Notes under the pieces: model-generated
Databases searched by the model: none
What the model was told of the DNA's origin: nothing
The model's input: only the letters and a program-made list of their open reading frames with translations
NCBI RefSeq assembly: GCF_050948175.1
Contig: NC_135202.1
Span: 2,604,001-2,668,000, forward strand
DNA length: 64,000 nucleotides
DNA from: Xylocopa sonorina
Taxonomy: Eukaryota > Arthropoda > Insecta > Hymenoptera > Apidae
Direction: 5' to 3'
Shown: piece by piece, positions 12,701 through 26,299 of the stretch
How positions within the stretch are numbered: the stretch's first letter is position 1
How the letters are laid out: every line of letters begins with the position of its first letter
Translations under genes and position numbers: made by a program

Positions 12701-15700
12701 CGCTAAGGTCGAGCGCGTTTTCGAACGCCGCGTCATCACCGGAGTGCCTTGCTCCTATCCCGCGTTTTAAATTAACAAATTACCGGCGAAAGCGAGCGGA
12801 TAGTCGATGGAGAGAGGACGTGGTTAGTTTTTCGCATTTTATTCTTCGGGGATATGGACACGTTTACAGGGGAGCACCTGTTGAATTACGCACAACAATT
12901 TCAAATGGTTAGCGTCGTACGCGTTATTCGCATCAATTACCGGTACGATTCGAAACGGAACTACTGGAAAGAGACGAAACGAAAGCTAGGCATAGCGGGC
13001 GCGATATACGCGTAATATTTGCCAAATCGAACCATATTGGAGTCGTATCCTTTGAAGGGAACCGATCTAAAAGACGCGCTCTATGCTTCTATTAGGCATT
13101 CCTGTTTCGATATCGTCTCATATGTCACGTCGATGACTCTGTTTTCTTGCGACACGTGTAACGTACAGCGTGCACGTAGTACATGGTTGTATCGTGTTTT
13201 TCTGCTGCCTCAAAATTGAACGATACGTCACTCGGTGGCCGCGTCGAAGTTTATTCGGTCGCTTTGCAGTTTAATGCTCTCCGGTGCTTGCGGTTTTTGA
13301 AAATCAAATTATTCGAAAGTACAAAATTAGGAACAACCGCAAGGACGCGAGCGAAAATTGATCCATTTTTAAATACAGAACAAGTCACTCGAGGGAAACT
13401 TGTATTGTCAGCATTGGCGATGAAAAACGTGCGATGCGTTTATCGAAGTTCAAAAGGCAATATCATGCATGTAGATAATTGTTAGGTACGTGGAATTTTT
13501 TGTCACAGCTCGTTGGACATCTTGCAATGATAGATCACATCGCCGCGATGAATAAAACATATTTCGTAATTATTTCTGTTTCTTGTGGCTATAATTGCTG
13601 GAACGGAGCTTGCAACTTTCCATTCAGACATGAACGCGAATTAAGATTATCATCAATCTCGTAATAATAGCTGAATACTCTATTTTCTATAATTCGTTAT
13701 AGAAATAATATCAGTGTGATCTCGAATCTAAATTCTGGAAGCGTTATAATTTCGTTCAGCGCAGATACGCATTGAACTCTTGAAAACGGAATATCGAGCG
13801 TGGAAGTCTTGGATAGTCCATCTGTTTCGAGCGACGTAAATATAATATACGGTATTGAACAGGGCTGAATCAAAGATCATGGAATTTAGAGGACGATATC
13901 CCTAATAAATCAACACTCTTTTTATTTTTGGCAGGCACATACCATATATATCGCGGTATAACATGGTACACGTTGCATCTAGAGCTGTTACGAGTTATAA
14001 TTATACCGGTATTGCCCGCTGCGTATATTTCAATATGGAACGAACAAAAATGGTACCCGTTGAACGATTGCAAAAATTTGGCCACTCGAGCATCAAGGTC
14101 GGGAACGTCATCGCTTTATCAACGTTATCTCCGCTCTGGTAATCGCGTGGACTTTTAACCGTTGTAATATTTTAAGGCGACGAATTATTAGGGGACTTTG
14201 TAAGGGAAACGAGCCTCCAGCGTGAGGATGCGGCCGCGTTTATTCCGCCGTTCGTTTCGCCAACTTTTCTGTAATTTTCGCGACGAGACGAAAGCGCGGG
14301 AGTTATCGCGGTGGCGTTATCGGCGCTTTATCATTGCGCTCTGTTTGACATGGCTTATTATATATTGCCCGCGACGTAGATAGAACGAGAAGCGACACTC
14401 CAGATTGCAACGGTTATTAAAAACGATACAGCCCAGAATTTGTTGCTCTCTCGGCGGCAAAATCAGTGAACCGTTTGCCTCATTGTACTACGCATACATT
14501 TTTCTTACTATTATTTCCATTCAATAATTTACTATCCGCTTATCAATGTTAGAGAAATGTTTATCGTCGGCTACAATATCTCCAGTGGAGACAACTCTTC
14601 CTAACCACCGCTCTCCCCTTTAAACAATTTTCCATACGTGTTCGCATGGTTATGAATGAATTTTTCTTCGAGTCATCCAACGACCGTCTAATGGAGGCGT
14701 ATTTATTCCTCGTTGCCCGTTTCCTTTCCTCCAACCGTGCACGCAGACGGAGAATAGCGCTGTTTAGCATTAGGCATCGCCAGTGTCGGATATTCATACG
14801 GCCTTCGATGCCAGGTTACGAGTCGAATGTAAATTGCACGAAGGGCCGAGGATCCAAGGATAGCTTATAGCTTAGCTATCCGTGCGCGCGCTCGTCCTCG
14901 TACCGTTCAACCGAGCATCTCCTCTTTTTATCTCTCTTGCCTTTCCTCCAGTTTGGCTTCTCACGACCTTGGACCCTACGTCGGCGAGGTTACTGGCCTT
15001 GGATAGCTTACAGGGCTTCCGACGCACGTTGCCGTTCTATATTTTTTCCCCCACCACCCCGTTCGTAACCCGTTCGTCTTCGCGTGGATCGCGTTTCACC
15101 GATCGCGTTTCGACGATCGAAACGATCGTTCCCGTTTCTATACATCTGTATATAGGTCAAATGTTATCTCGATGCAATACCGCGTGACGCAAACAGCGAC
15201 GAGCCAAACCCTTTCCCGCCTAAAACGAAGAAAACGTTTGTCAATATTTGAAACGGCTGAAACTTCGTTCCCGAACGTGAAACACGATTAATCCACAATT
15301 TCGATGATTAATTCACCTAATTTTCGAGTTCATCTAGCGTAAGATATTTGGAAGTTTTCCGGTTTTCCTTGGGTTTATTCGAACGAAAGTACGATTTTCT
15401 ACCCGTTCGGTATATATATAGATATTTTGGAGTGGCACACCGGAGATACGATTCCAGAGTAACGTTATCATTAAAGTTGCAGCAATTCGCGACGCACGTT
15501 GGAAAATTCCTGCGCTCTATGCAAACAGGTTGACGCACCACCATATGTAAATGCCGAGTTTTTAAGAGGCCTCACAACGTTCTACGCTTAATCCAGTTGT
15601 AATTTACGTTTAATTCGTATTACGCGGACAAGAAACAGGTTACATGCGCCGCTTCTAATTGGATACGCAATTATCCATATTTTACTCCGGAGCGTTTAAC

Positions 15701-18700
15701 GAGAAAAAGTACGGTTCATTAAAGTAGAATTACGATGCCCGATCTCTATGCCCGTTTAATTCCGTCGAATCATCTGCGTCACGTTACACGGTTCGAAGAT
15801 TCTGGAGGTCGATGACGAAACGAGCTATGCGTATGTATTAAAATTTGTCTCGTTTATGGCGAAATCCTAGCCGACAAACGCTCAAAACTTCTCCGTTTCC
15901 CGTTCACATATTGTCGCTCCTCCTCTTGATTTAATACCGAATGGATACGTGGATATACGCGAGATAAACGGAAATTTATCGTTTGCACAACAGTTTAGAC
16001 AGCTAATTAACGAATTACTGTATTTTAGGCGCGGCGTATGTAAATATGAATTTCAACGACCGAACTACGCTGCTGTTTTAACGAAAATGGCTCACAGTTT
16101 AATTTAATTTAATTTAGCAATAATTGAACGAGTCAATGCGCGTACGTATAACTCGATATAAATGTGGTAGGTGAATGGCAGAAACAGGAGTACACGTAAA
16201 AAGAAACATACCTGCTAAATACGTATTATTTACGTTCTGCGATTTTGTTGTTGGATAACTTTATGCAAGTGATGTTTAAACGTGCATATAAATCTAGAAA
16301 AAGCATCGATAACACATATGTACATACATATAAATTAGTGGGTGCAGCAATGCAAATTCTTGAGAATCATGAATCATAAGGTACCTTTTTTTTCTCTCAA
16401 CAGTAGTAGACTACTTACAATCGTACTTAATTTCTATAAGTTGAACAGTGCTAGCATACCTGTAATGTATCATATTTTTACGCTTTTTATGCACACTTTC
16501 AGGCTGCATTTGTTCGTACGTGCGATGAGTAAGATGAATTTGCGAAAAGAAAAGTTCCTTTTCATTTCCTGGCAATATAATTCGCCAAACTGAACATTTT
16601 TCAACTTGACTGTACATACACACGTACTGTACCTATTTGTACGATAACGCGTTTCATATTTTAGCGATGCAATAAATATTTCCAGGGCTGTGCAATCGCG
16701 CGCTTGTCCTTAACAAAATTAACCTAGTCATGCAAACATTGCATTAGTATCGATTCGTTCTGTTTCGTTCGAATTTTTCGCCTCGCACGAAAATCGGTTT
16801 GTAAATGAATTTGCGTGCGATCGAGCATTTAAAAAAACAAAAAAAAAACTTTATTCAAAGCGTACGAGACGGAGACGATCCGATAGAACGAATAAATCGT
16901 CGATTCACGTACAGCTCTTTAACGTTTGATCTCTTGGACGGTCTCTACGACGTAAAGGGCAAACGCTGCGTGATTAATGTAATATAGGCGCCAATCAGGG
17001 AAAAAAGAACGAGGGTAAACGATGACACGTTGCATCGCGTGTGTAGCGCGAGTAAAGGTACGAACAGTCTCCTAGATTCCAATTTTTCGTCCAATACGGA
17101 ATGTGACTTTATCAGCAACGTGCAACGATGTAGTATCGAACGAATCACTGTAACCGTCTGTACCGTATACATAGATACAAGTTGATAAAGCGGGGGAATC
17201 CAAAGTTGTTCGAGATGATTCTTGCAATAACAAACATTTTTGCTAGAACGCGATTGCAATTGAACGTGATACGATCGTTGTCGTTTGTTGCTATTCTATC
17301 TTTCGATAGCTTACTATATTGTATAGGTTGAAATTTAATCAAATTTAAATCAACTCGTTACGTTCACGTATTTGTCACGTGTCTAGACGCGTTGTCTTAA
17401 CTCTGTAAGTTGTCTTCATTGTATCGAAATGTTTAAGACATCGATGATACAGAGTATCGCTTCTTATGCATTGAATTAGAAATCAACCTGGCCGATCGAA
17501 GCCGATCGAGGCCGATCAACGTAAACTTGAAGATGTATCATGCATTTGTATTTATATAAATTACTGTATCCAATGTCCAAGGTGACAAGTAAATTCAGTA
17601 GTTAGTTAATTAATACATTAATTTTACATTAGAATCTCATGGCAGTGCGCGTAGCGCATACCGGATGTTTTCTAGAAATATGCGACTTGTATTATATTAA
17701 TCCGTATCCACTCACTAAGTATCATTAATTAACCATTTCTGTTTTTGCTACCGTAGATAGTACACAGTTTGTTTTTTACGTTTACGTTGATACATGATGT
17801 TAATTACACACCACGCGTACTATCCGTACAAGATTTTCAGCGGTTTCGTCCTTCGAGCTAGTTCTTCATATGGTTTTTCGAATGCTTCGTACGATTTGAA
17901 TAATCTTTTTTATTCTCTAAGATTCATATACTTCCAATGGTATCGTTGCGTTGCGACACTCTATAATTGAATTTGTCTCGTTTCCTTCTGTTTTTTTTTT
18001 TTTTTTTTTACAATTTTCTGACTATTTTAAGCAAACACATATGTAGAGGAATATATTACTGTTATCTCGCAATATTAATCAGCTGGACCAACTAGTGCAT
18101 TTAAATATATATATATATATATATAACAAAAAACGTATTCGCATTGTAGAGAAAACGTACGCGATCGGTGGCATCGGTTCGATGCTGAGCGTTCGGTTTT
18201 TCGCGGGTAAAAGCGGATAGTGCGCTCGGTACGTCAGACGAATTGCCAGCCGGGAAAGTTAACAGTTTTTAACGCGAGAGGTTAGTTGGTGATTGGCGGG
18301 CAGATTAGCAGCGCGCGTGATTGGCGGGGGACTACGGACACGATGGAGGAACAGGGGGGGAAAAGGGGGCAGAGGAGAGGAAGAAAGAAAACGATAACCA
18401 GCTCTGGAGATAACCGGCTCTTTATCGCTCGAGTCTTCACAGGGGTTATCGTTCTGACCACCGTTGCCACGTCCAGTTCTCGAGTCGAGTCGCGTTCTCC
18501 TCAAGCGCGTAGCTTTATTCCCGATGAGTACACCAACGGTTTATCACTGGACAGCGATTGGCGTTCCGTTGAACGTCTCTGTGAAACGAGACGGCCACTG
18601 GAAATATTTCATGCAATATATTTCGAACTCCCGCGCAGAGCTATTTTTATTACCGTCGAAGAGTAGGGAATCCGATTGTCCTCGCCCCGGAGGAGGGAAC

Positions 18701-19057
18701 CTTGACTATTCGTGATCGACGCGATCGTCTCGATTGATCGTTCGAAACGATCGAATACTATCGTTTGCGTAATCAATCTCTTGATAATGTCCGAGCGGAT
18801 AAACTTCTGTAGGAATTTCAGCTGCTTGTGAAACAAATTGGGCAATGCAATTTGTATTCGTCAAACGTTTTCCATCTGGTCGAATATAAAGTATAAAAAG
18901 AAATATAATAGGGATGTTCGAATTAAAAACTTGTTACTTATCAAAAAGAAGAAAGGATAGGAGAGACGGTCGAAACTACTCGATCCTACTCTCACATTTA
19001 CATATCGTAGTAGTACAAGGCTAGCTGGGGAAGAAGAAGAGAGAGTAACAAAGGAGT

Positions 19058-19061
<4 letters not shown>
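9791..19061. other. Intronic sequence, increasingly AT-rich
   Basis: No gene recognised. The block from about 16000 to 18130 is AT-rich, with a TTTAA repeat near 16098-16117, 19 T at 17991-18009 and an AT dinucleotide run at 18104-18125. A CpG-rich patch follows at 18150-18310. Plus-strand frames here stay below 130 codons. Confidence 0.6.
18104..18125. repeat. (AT)n microsatellite
   Basis: About ten AT units at the 3' edge of an AT-rich block. Confidence 0.9.

Positions 19062-19125
<64 letters not shown>
19062..19125. repeat. (GA)n microsatellite, 64 bases
   Basis: About 32 uninterrupted AG units, the longest dinucleotide run in the window. Confidence 0.95.
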
Positions 19126-19128
<3 letters not shown>

Positions 19129-20623
19129 ACTCGGATCGAATGGGCAACTTGTTGCATTTCGGCTGGGAGCGGCATGATAATATACTGCACAGGAATCCCT
19201 GTGCTCTTTTCGCGCGTGCCAGGCTTGTTTAAAGCTCTGCGTTAACGCGAACAACTTTCTCCAGCGATGTCTACGAATTTTGCCGAGCCGTGGAAATCAA
19301 GAGGAATGAAATAGCGATCCGAATTTAATTTCGCAATTTCTGAAGGTCCTACGGACGGATGTTTGCCGATTCTTTGGCGTTCGAAATATCAAAAGTAAAT
19401 CAGCAGGTGGTAATGTACGGTTCTCTGCCTTTTCCCTTTCTTCCTTTTTAATTTATATCGCGCAGAGAACGGGGGAGAAAAAAAGCAGAATAAGAATAGA
19501 GAATTTAATTGTATGGCGTAAATTCTAAGTTTGAATCGTTCGCGCAGACAGCAAGGGTTCGAGATATTGCACACTAGGTATTTAATAGGATATTAAATAA
19601 AATCTAATAAAATCCGGTGTCCAACGAAATTTAATAAATATGATGGCTGGAAAACAAATTCCTATAATTAATGCTTGGTTCGATAACAATAATTAACAGG
19701 TAAAAATGTTTTCGTAGACACAGTCTGTCGCTAGGCATCACGCTTACAGTGGGTTAAAATCGAGACTGTACTTTTTATATCAGTCTTTTTATTACGTCGA
19801 TATTTAAATGTGTACACGAGAAGGAACTAATTTTATAACTTCTTCCCTCGTTTAAAAGATTCATTTACGAAGAAAAGACTTTGTACAGGGAGTCGCCACG
19901 TCGTTACCGCGCCATCTTGTCGCCTCCGCTTTGAACAAACGTATGCATAAATACTTACTTGGGTAGGCGACAATGTTCAACGACGCATTATCGAGTAGAG
20001 CAACCTCGACGCTATTACATTACCTCCGCATAGACAGTGGAAAAAATCCTGCGTACTGCATTTTTTCACTTAATCCTCACTTGTCGGTCTTCAGCCTCGA
20101 CTTCATTCAGCCGCTCCTCGCCTTCGACCCCTGTTGCAAGGTTGCTGCAATAGCAACGGCTGCTCTGGAAATAAAGCTTGTAAATGCTGGGAAATGCAAC
20201 TTTGCGTTATTGCATTAGAACACGTGATACACGCCCGATACAGTGGTCGAACTCTATTTATAAACGATCGAGTCTCCGTGAAAATCGATTCGGAATCTTT
20301 GCTCCTTAACTAAGGAGTTCTAAGGTTCTCCGTCGGGAAAAAAGGTCGTCGACGGGTAGATCGGCGTTAATGCAAAGTGACAAGGCTTTGTAGCGAGCTG
20401 CTGCCTTATGGCATTTGTTGGCAAAAGCGAGAAGCGAAGAATCGCAGCCAACTGGGCTTGATCCAAGTGCGTCCTTCCCGCGAGGGGTAAGAAAGCTCAT
20501 GAGAAAATTACCGTGCGATTACATCCCCTCGTAAGTACCCTCGACGCTACAGAGAAAGTGGCGCACTCGGGGGAGTAGACGAGACCGGAGATGAACGCTA
20601 CCGGCTCGAACGGCCACCTCTTC

Positions 20624-20628
<5 letters not shown>

Positions 20629-20671
<43 letters not shown>
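20629..20671. repeat. (CT)n microsatellite followed by acceptor-like GTTGCAG
   Basis: About 21 CT units. The CAG at 20676-20678 right after it could act as a 3' splice site, but no fully open exon follows. Confidence 0.9.
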
Positions 20672-20674
<3 letters not shown>

Positions 20675-21089
20675 GCAGATTCAAGAACGAAAGACGATCG
20701 CTCTTGACTGGCAGAGTTCCCGAACTCGATCGTGCGTCCAATGCGTTTCTTGCGGTTTCTTTCCTTAACTTTTTATCCATCGACATCCTCACCTACATCT
20801 CCATTTGGATCGAGGATTTTTCAGATTCTGTCAATTTGCCGGATAGTTCCCGAACGTGGAACTTTGTTTCGATTGATCGAGTTACTCGAATCAAAGTCGC
20901 TTGAATCCGTGGCAATTTGAAACAATGCGAATCTATTGTTTACTTGACGTGAAATATGCTTCGCAGTTTCTACGCTCGCCTTCATTAGCCAAGTTGCTTC
21001 AATTCCCGTTACGTTTGAAAGCTTCTGAAAATGTTTGCTCTGAAAATGTTGTTACATCGAGAGTTTTGCAGTTTCGCGTGTACGTACAA

Positions 21090-21125
21090 CTAATATTTAC
21101 TTTTTCCTTCTGTTGCAGGTGAGTG
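21090..21125 (+). promoter_or_regulatory. foxo: Candidate recursive (ratchet) splice site in the foxo intron
   Basis: CTAAT (21090-21094), the insect branch-point consensus, is followed by a pyrimidine tract (ACTTTTTCCTTCTGTTG) and CAG at 21116-21118. That is fused with no exon between to GTGAGT (21119-21124). This juxtaposed 3'/5' splice site has the form described for ratchet points in long Drosophila introns, which are removed stepwise. It lies on the + strand, the strand of foxo, about 39 kb before the next foxo exon. Alternatively it is the donor end of an untranslated exon starting near 20679, after a (CT)n-GTTGCAG acceptor. Confidence 0.55.
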
Positions 21126-24100
21126 TTTACAAAATTCCTTTACCACAACCAGAATCCATTTAAAACTCGACGCGTTGAGTAAGTTACGATAAATAATTCA
21201 ATATTTCAATCGTAAAAAGAAAAAAAAAAAAAATTATAGCGAAATTGTCGGGACAGTGAGAAATGAAGGAAAGTTAGCGTCGTGATCCGACTGGCTGATA
21301 AGGTAGAATCGACTAGTAATTGCGTTCTTCGATTTAACTACCGCCCGCCGTTCGGATAAAAATCACACGTGCGTTATTACATGCGTTGCAACGTAGACGT
21401 GGTTAACTTGTTAATTGAGTTTCATTAAACATTTAGCATACTAATCGACGCGACTGAACGGTCGCGAAACCGCGTGAGCGACGCGGCCATCCCTCGAAAT
21501 TGTTTCCATCGACCGACCGCGAAAGAACTCTCCCGTGCCATTCTGTCATTCGATACTCGCGTGTGTGGCACGGGTAATCGGACCTTTGTTGCCAAAATAA
21601 AGAGGCAAGAAACGTGTTTCGTGGATCATCGTTTACCGTTGTGCCACGCAGGACCGGTCGGCGCAGCGTCGATCGGAAATGCGACGCGCGATCTAGAATT
21701 TCTTCTTTCCAGCCCGTGAACCGAACGACATGGCGTTCCACGGGAGAAGATGGCGCCTTCCACAGATGATCGGTATCGTAGAAAAGAATTTGTTTGTTCA
21801 AAATTTTGTACGATCGTTACAAGAGTTTAATTCAAGCGTTTTAGTTTTTCTTCTTTGCATCGACATCGTTTTGAAAGAAAACGTTTATCGTCGTAACCAT
21901 TACTCGTAACCATTCTGGTTCGCGTGGCGTCTCTGCTTTCGCGCAGTGTGGCCTATATACTCTCTCGTACGCGTGCACACTTGAAATCTTCCTGTATGGT
22001 TAGCGGTCGCGAGTTATAATTTCGATGAAAATTTACAATAAATCAACGGTGGAACTGTTGAAATTTGCCGTTGTAAATTGTTGAACGCGTGGGGAACGCG
22101 AAGAGACAAATTTCAAGGATACGATGTACGCAACAGCTAGGCTTGCATCGAACCGAGCATGGAAATGAATGAGAGTCCCCCGAGAGGCGAGATCGGGGAG
22201 ATTCTGATTTATTGAGCTACGAAAAAAAAGAAATTCAGACATCGAAGTACAAGTATAGCATAGTTTTACATTCGCTTGACAGGAAATTCTGTTTATCGTA
22301 ATTCCCATTTGCTAAGCAGAAAATAATATCCATCACCATGGATCCATACCACGTAGCAGCTCGTTGAAATGTTGCGCGAACTAAAGCCTCCTCTCTCTAC
22401 GGACTATACGTTAAGGCTATTTTGCGATTCTAATTCATCGCTTGCGAATTCCTGACGGGTGACCAATTGGAGAACGCTGGCAAAATAGTGCGCACCTATG
22501 TATCTTAAGTTAGCCGCTCAATGGACACAGGCTAAACACGCGAGATATCTATTATCTTCTGATACGTTCGCTGCTGAGGGGACCAATACCGGGTGTATCA
22601 TATCTGATTGGTGAAATTCCAATTTCGAGACAAACGTATCGGTGTACGTTCGAACCTGTCGAACGCGGCGTTTCGCCGCGTGTCAACTAGTCGGGGACGA
22701 GGCTAGCTCAGATGCGAGGATAACTCAACGCGCATGCTACAATGGCATCGGTAAGGTGTCAATTCGCCAACGTCAGCCAATTAGGTGGACACGTTTTGTG
22801 TATTCAATTGGAATCGACGCAGTGGCCGCTGCAAATTTAGTCGGTCGTTACTTTTGCAATGTTTATCCGTGGCGATGGCCACGTTCGTAGAATCGCTACG
22901 ATTCGCGTTGGCGCGTCCTCTTTCGCGCTGATTGATCGCTTCTTACGGACCGCTACGGTGGTGGTCACGCGTATTTCGGGCGAGTACTACGCGATCCGTT
23001 TCTCTCACTTGCGCGTAACTTTTCAATGTTTCGCGCTTCTCGTAGTCTTCGTTCGCGAACCAAGTTCGAAATAAGCGTAACGAGCGTTTGGTTTTTTTTT
23101 TACAAAGAAGGCGGTCGATCGCGATATTTAGGGATTAATTATCGTGGCGAAATAAAATTAACAGACATTCTTCTAGCGTTCCATCTACGACCAGATGCGT
23201 ATTCGTCTGCCATTTCACGCGATGCTCGCATTACCTCGACGAGAGTAAATCACGTTTAATAGATCTCGTGTCAGTGATCGTTCCAAACGATCCGACGACG
23301 CACACGGACAGACGGTCGCGTTCGTACGGATCGTCAAACGTGAATGTAAATTTAAATTCAAATGATGAAAGTTCTGAAACGGTAATTTGTACGTTCGCGG
23401 TAGACGTACGCGTTCGCGACCGGTGGTGGTTATCCTACTGAACCGCGAGAACGCGTTATTATGTGGCGCGATTACACCTTGAAATTGAATTAAGTGATTT
23501 CGGATTACATAATATCGAATTGAATTGCGAAACCATTTGGATAGTGGAGTGCTTAAAATAATGCACGGTAACAGATTTCAGGGACCGTGAAATGAAAATT
23601 AATGGCCGGAATAACGCATCAGCGAAAGCGAAATTTATGATGTTGTCCGTACCCAAAAATTGTACATTTATAAAATATGATCAAGAATATTTCCACACTG
23701 TTGTTACACTTATGCACACCGTCGCTCATAAATATTCGTATATTTTGGTCGATTTATAGTAAGCGCCGTGTGAATTACCGTCAAATTTGTAATTGATGCT
23801 AATACGAGCGATAGCTTTTTACACAGAAGACCAACTGAAATTACAAGTTGAAGTTATCGCCCAGCGTATTTAACGAAAATATACATAAATTGTTTATCGT
23901 ATTTGCCAGATTTAAATATCTCCAGCTTAATTAATCGCGATAACGTTTTTATCACAGGTCCCAAAGAAATTGTTTATCTAATTCGCAGCTTAGAAACCAA
24001 CCAACTCGTAGATAAAGAATTTCTCGAAACAATCCTTTTTAGTATTTTATTACATAATACACAGAGTACTGGATATTACTGGTATTGCATCATCCTCGAA

Positions 24101-26280
24101 ATTGCATACAAATGCGCGCAACACTTGTCATTTGTTCAGGATGTGGAGCTATTCAAAATTGATTACAAAAAAAAGTCAATAACAAAGTATTTGGTATTCG
24201 GATGACTAACACTTTTCTCGTACACTGCAGTAATCATACATATAAAAAGTTTCTAATTGGACGTTGAATTACTTATCGATGCTCAAGCGACGATTTCGTT
24301 CTACCATCCTACGTAATTATACACCGACCCCTAGACCATAGATAGTACAGATCTGGTATCTGCGCCACATCGTTAGCGAGCGCGCATCGCTCACACGCGA
24401 TGCAACGCGACGCGCGGCACCGCGCGTATTTTTGACCCGTCACTGCCAAATATCTTTGTCACGTGCGCCCGACGAATTGGCCCGCGTATCGAAATTGACA
24501 GTTCACGGGTGGAACCGTGACATTACCTGTCCCGCGCGTTCAGCTCCGCTTTTCTACCGGCGCCCATCAAAGTGGCACTCGCCATTTTATACACCGTCGA
24601 CGCGGAGGACGCGGGTTTAAGCGGTGATCACTAAATTAACCCGGGTGTAAAACCCGGTTTCCTGTAATCGACGCCGCTTCATTTCGATGACGACCGACGC
24701 CGTGTCTCGTTTCTTTTATCGGTCGAACGTTGCTCATTTTTTCAACCAGAGAAAAAGTCACTCTTTTTCACCTTCGCCGCGCGTTTTATCGCGTCTATTT
24801 TCAAACCCAACGGAACGTACAGTTCGCTGAAAATGTTACAAGCGAAAAATATACTCCATGTTGGAAAGAGCCATTTTTTCCTAGGTAACTTTATCGTCAT
24901 TGGTATTGGGAATTAACTGATAGCGATACACACGGTTTGTTTAAACGCATTTATTGTTGATACTCGAGCCGATTGAGATGTTCTATGACTCGTACAAATT
25001 CTATACTTATGATAAGTACTATCAAGCGTTTGATCAATATCAAATGCAAAAAAGCCGTCTCCTGCTACTGCTTACTTCGCGATGGTTACAGAGATTCCAG
25101 AGATGTATTTGCAAGATTAGACGAATATATTTTTCGAGCAACCAACAGGTACAGTTTGAAAAATTCCAAGGTAAAAGTGTGTATCGATATTATTTTGATT
25201 GGCAACACCCAGGAGAAATACACGGGGAAAGAGAGAAAAAAAAGAAATTTTGCGAAAAAACACGACGAGACGGTACACCAGATGCATTACCTACTTTCAA
25301 CGAGATTTGACTGAAACCGTTGATGGCTTTCGGTGGATGGACAGTCGAAACGTTCGAGCGTTAATATCTTTCGAAGAAAAAATGAGAAAAATAACAGCAA
25401 TCAGCGGCAAACGGCGGGCGGCATAATAAAAATGCCATTTAACCGATTACCGTTACAGCTGCCATTTTCGGAGAGATTAAAACCATCAGGCGGTAATTGT
25501 AATTTGCACGATTTTGCTATTTAAATTTTGACAATGCCAGCGTTTTGCGTGTCGTGGGATCGAAATATTTCGCCGATTGGCCTTCGGAGCAGATACGCGA
25601 TGGTAGAATTTGGTCGCGTTCGCTGACGAGCGAGCGCGCAAGCGCGCGACACGCCGTGGGTGCAACGATACGTTCGCCGGTGCAACGCAGCCGAATGACG
25701 TCACTGGTCTGCACGATTAGTCCGTCAGTGGTTCCCCGTTTTGTTGATACTTTGTCTGGAGCGAAAGGTTAACGCGCAAAAACCGTCTTAACCGTTCCTG
25801 CCGACTCACAGCGTGACTGCACGTTAATATATAGACAATGCTCCGACGTATTTTTTTCTTTTTTAACCTTTTTGGAAAAAAAACCAAGCTTTCGATCCAA
25901 GCTAGCACTCAATTCTTCCACTTTAAAGGCAAATAATGATTTAGACTTTAGATATTTAAAATCCCTTCGTACATAAATTATATAGTAGAGGAAGATGCAG
26001 AGGAACCGGCAGAGGTTTCGTTTTTATTACTGTTATTCGAACGTTTGGGAGCGCCTATTTATGGAAATATTTTGAAGCGATGCGCGGCAGAGATTCGCGT
26101 GAAAAGAAAGGAGGTTTCGCGAAACGAAAAAGCGCGGCAGCAGATGTGTTTGTTTTGTCGAGCCCGTGTTTTCCTTGCAATTATGCTTTACGATTTCCTT
26201 CGTGTGCGTCACTCGTCTCGATGGCTCCCGTTCGAGGTGAGAAAAATCGTGATCGCGGTCTCTCGATCACCGTTCCGCGT
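21126..26280. other. Intronic sequence with an AT-rich block
   Basis: No family recognised. Between 23640 and 24340 the sequence is AT-rich and contains an unusual 100-codon frame at 23903-24205. At 24884/24885 there is a weaker juxtaposed acceptor/donor (TTTTTTCCTAG/GTAACT). Two overlapping plus-strand frames of about 115 codons at 24954-25314 look like chance. Confidence 0.55.
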
Positions 26281-26299
26281 ATATATATATATATATATA
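26281..26299. repeat. (AT)n microsatellite
   Basis: About nine AT units. Confidence 0.9.
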
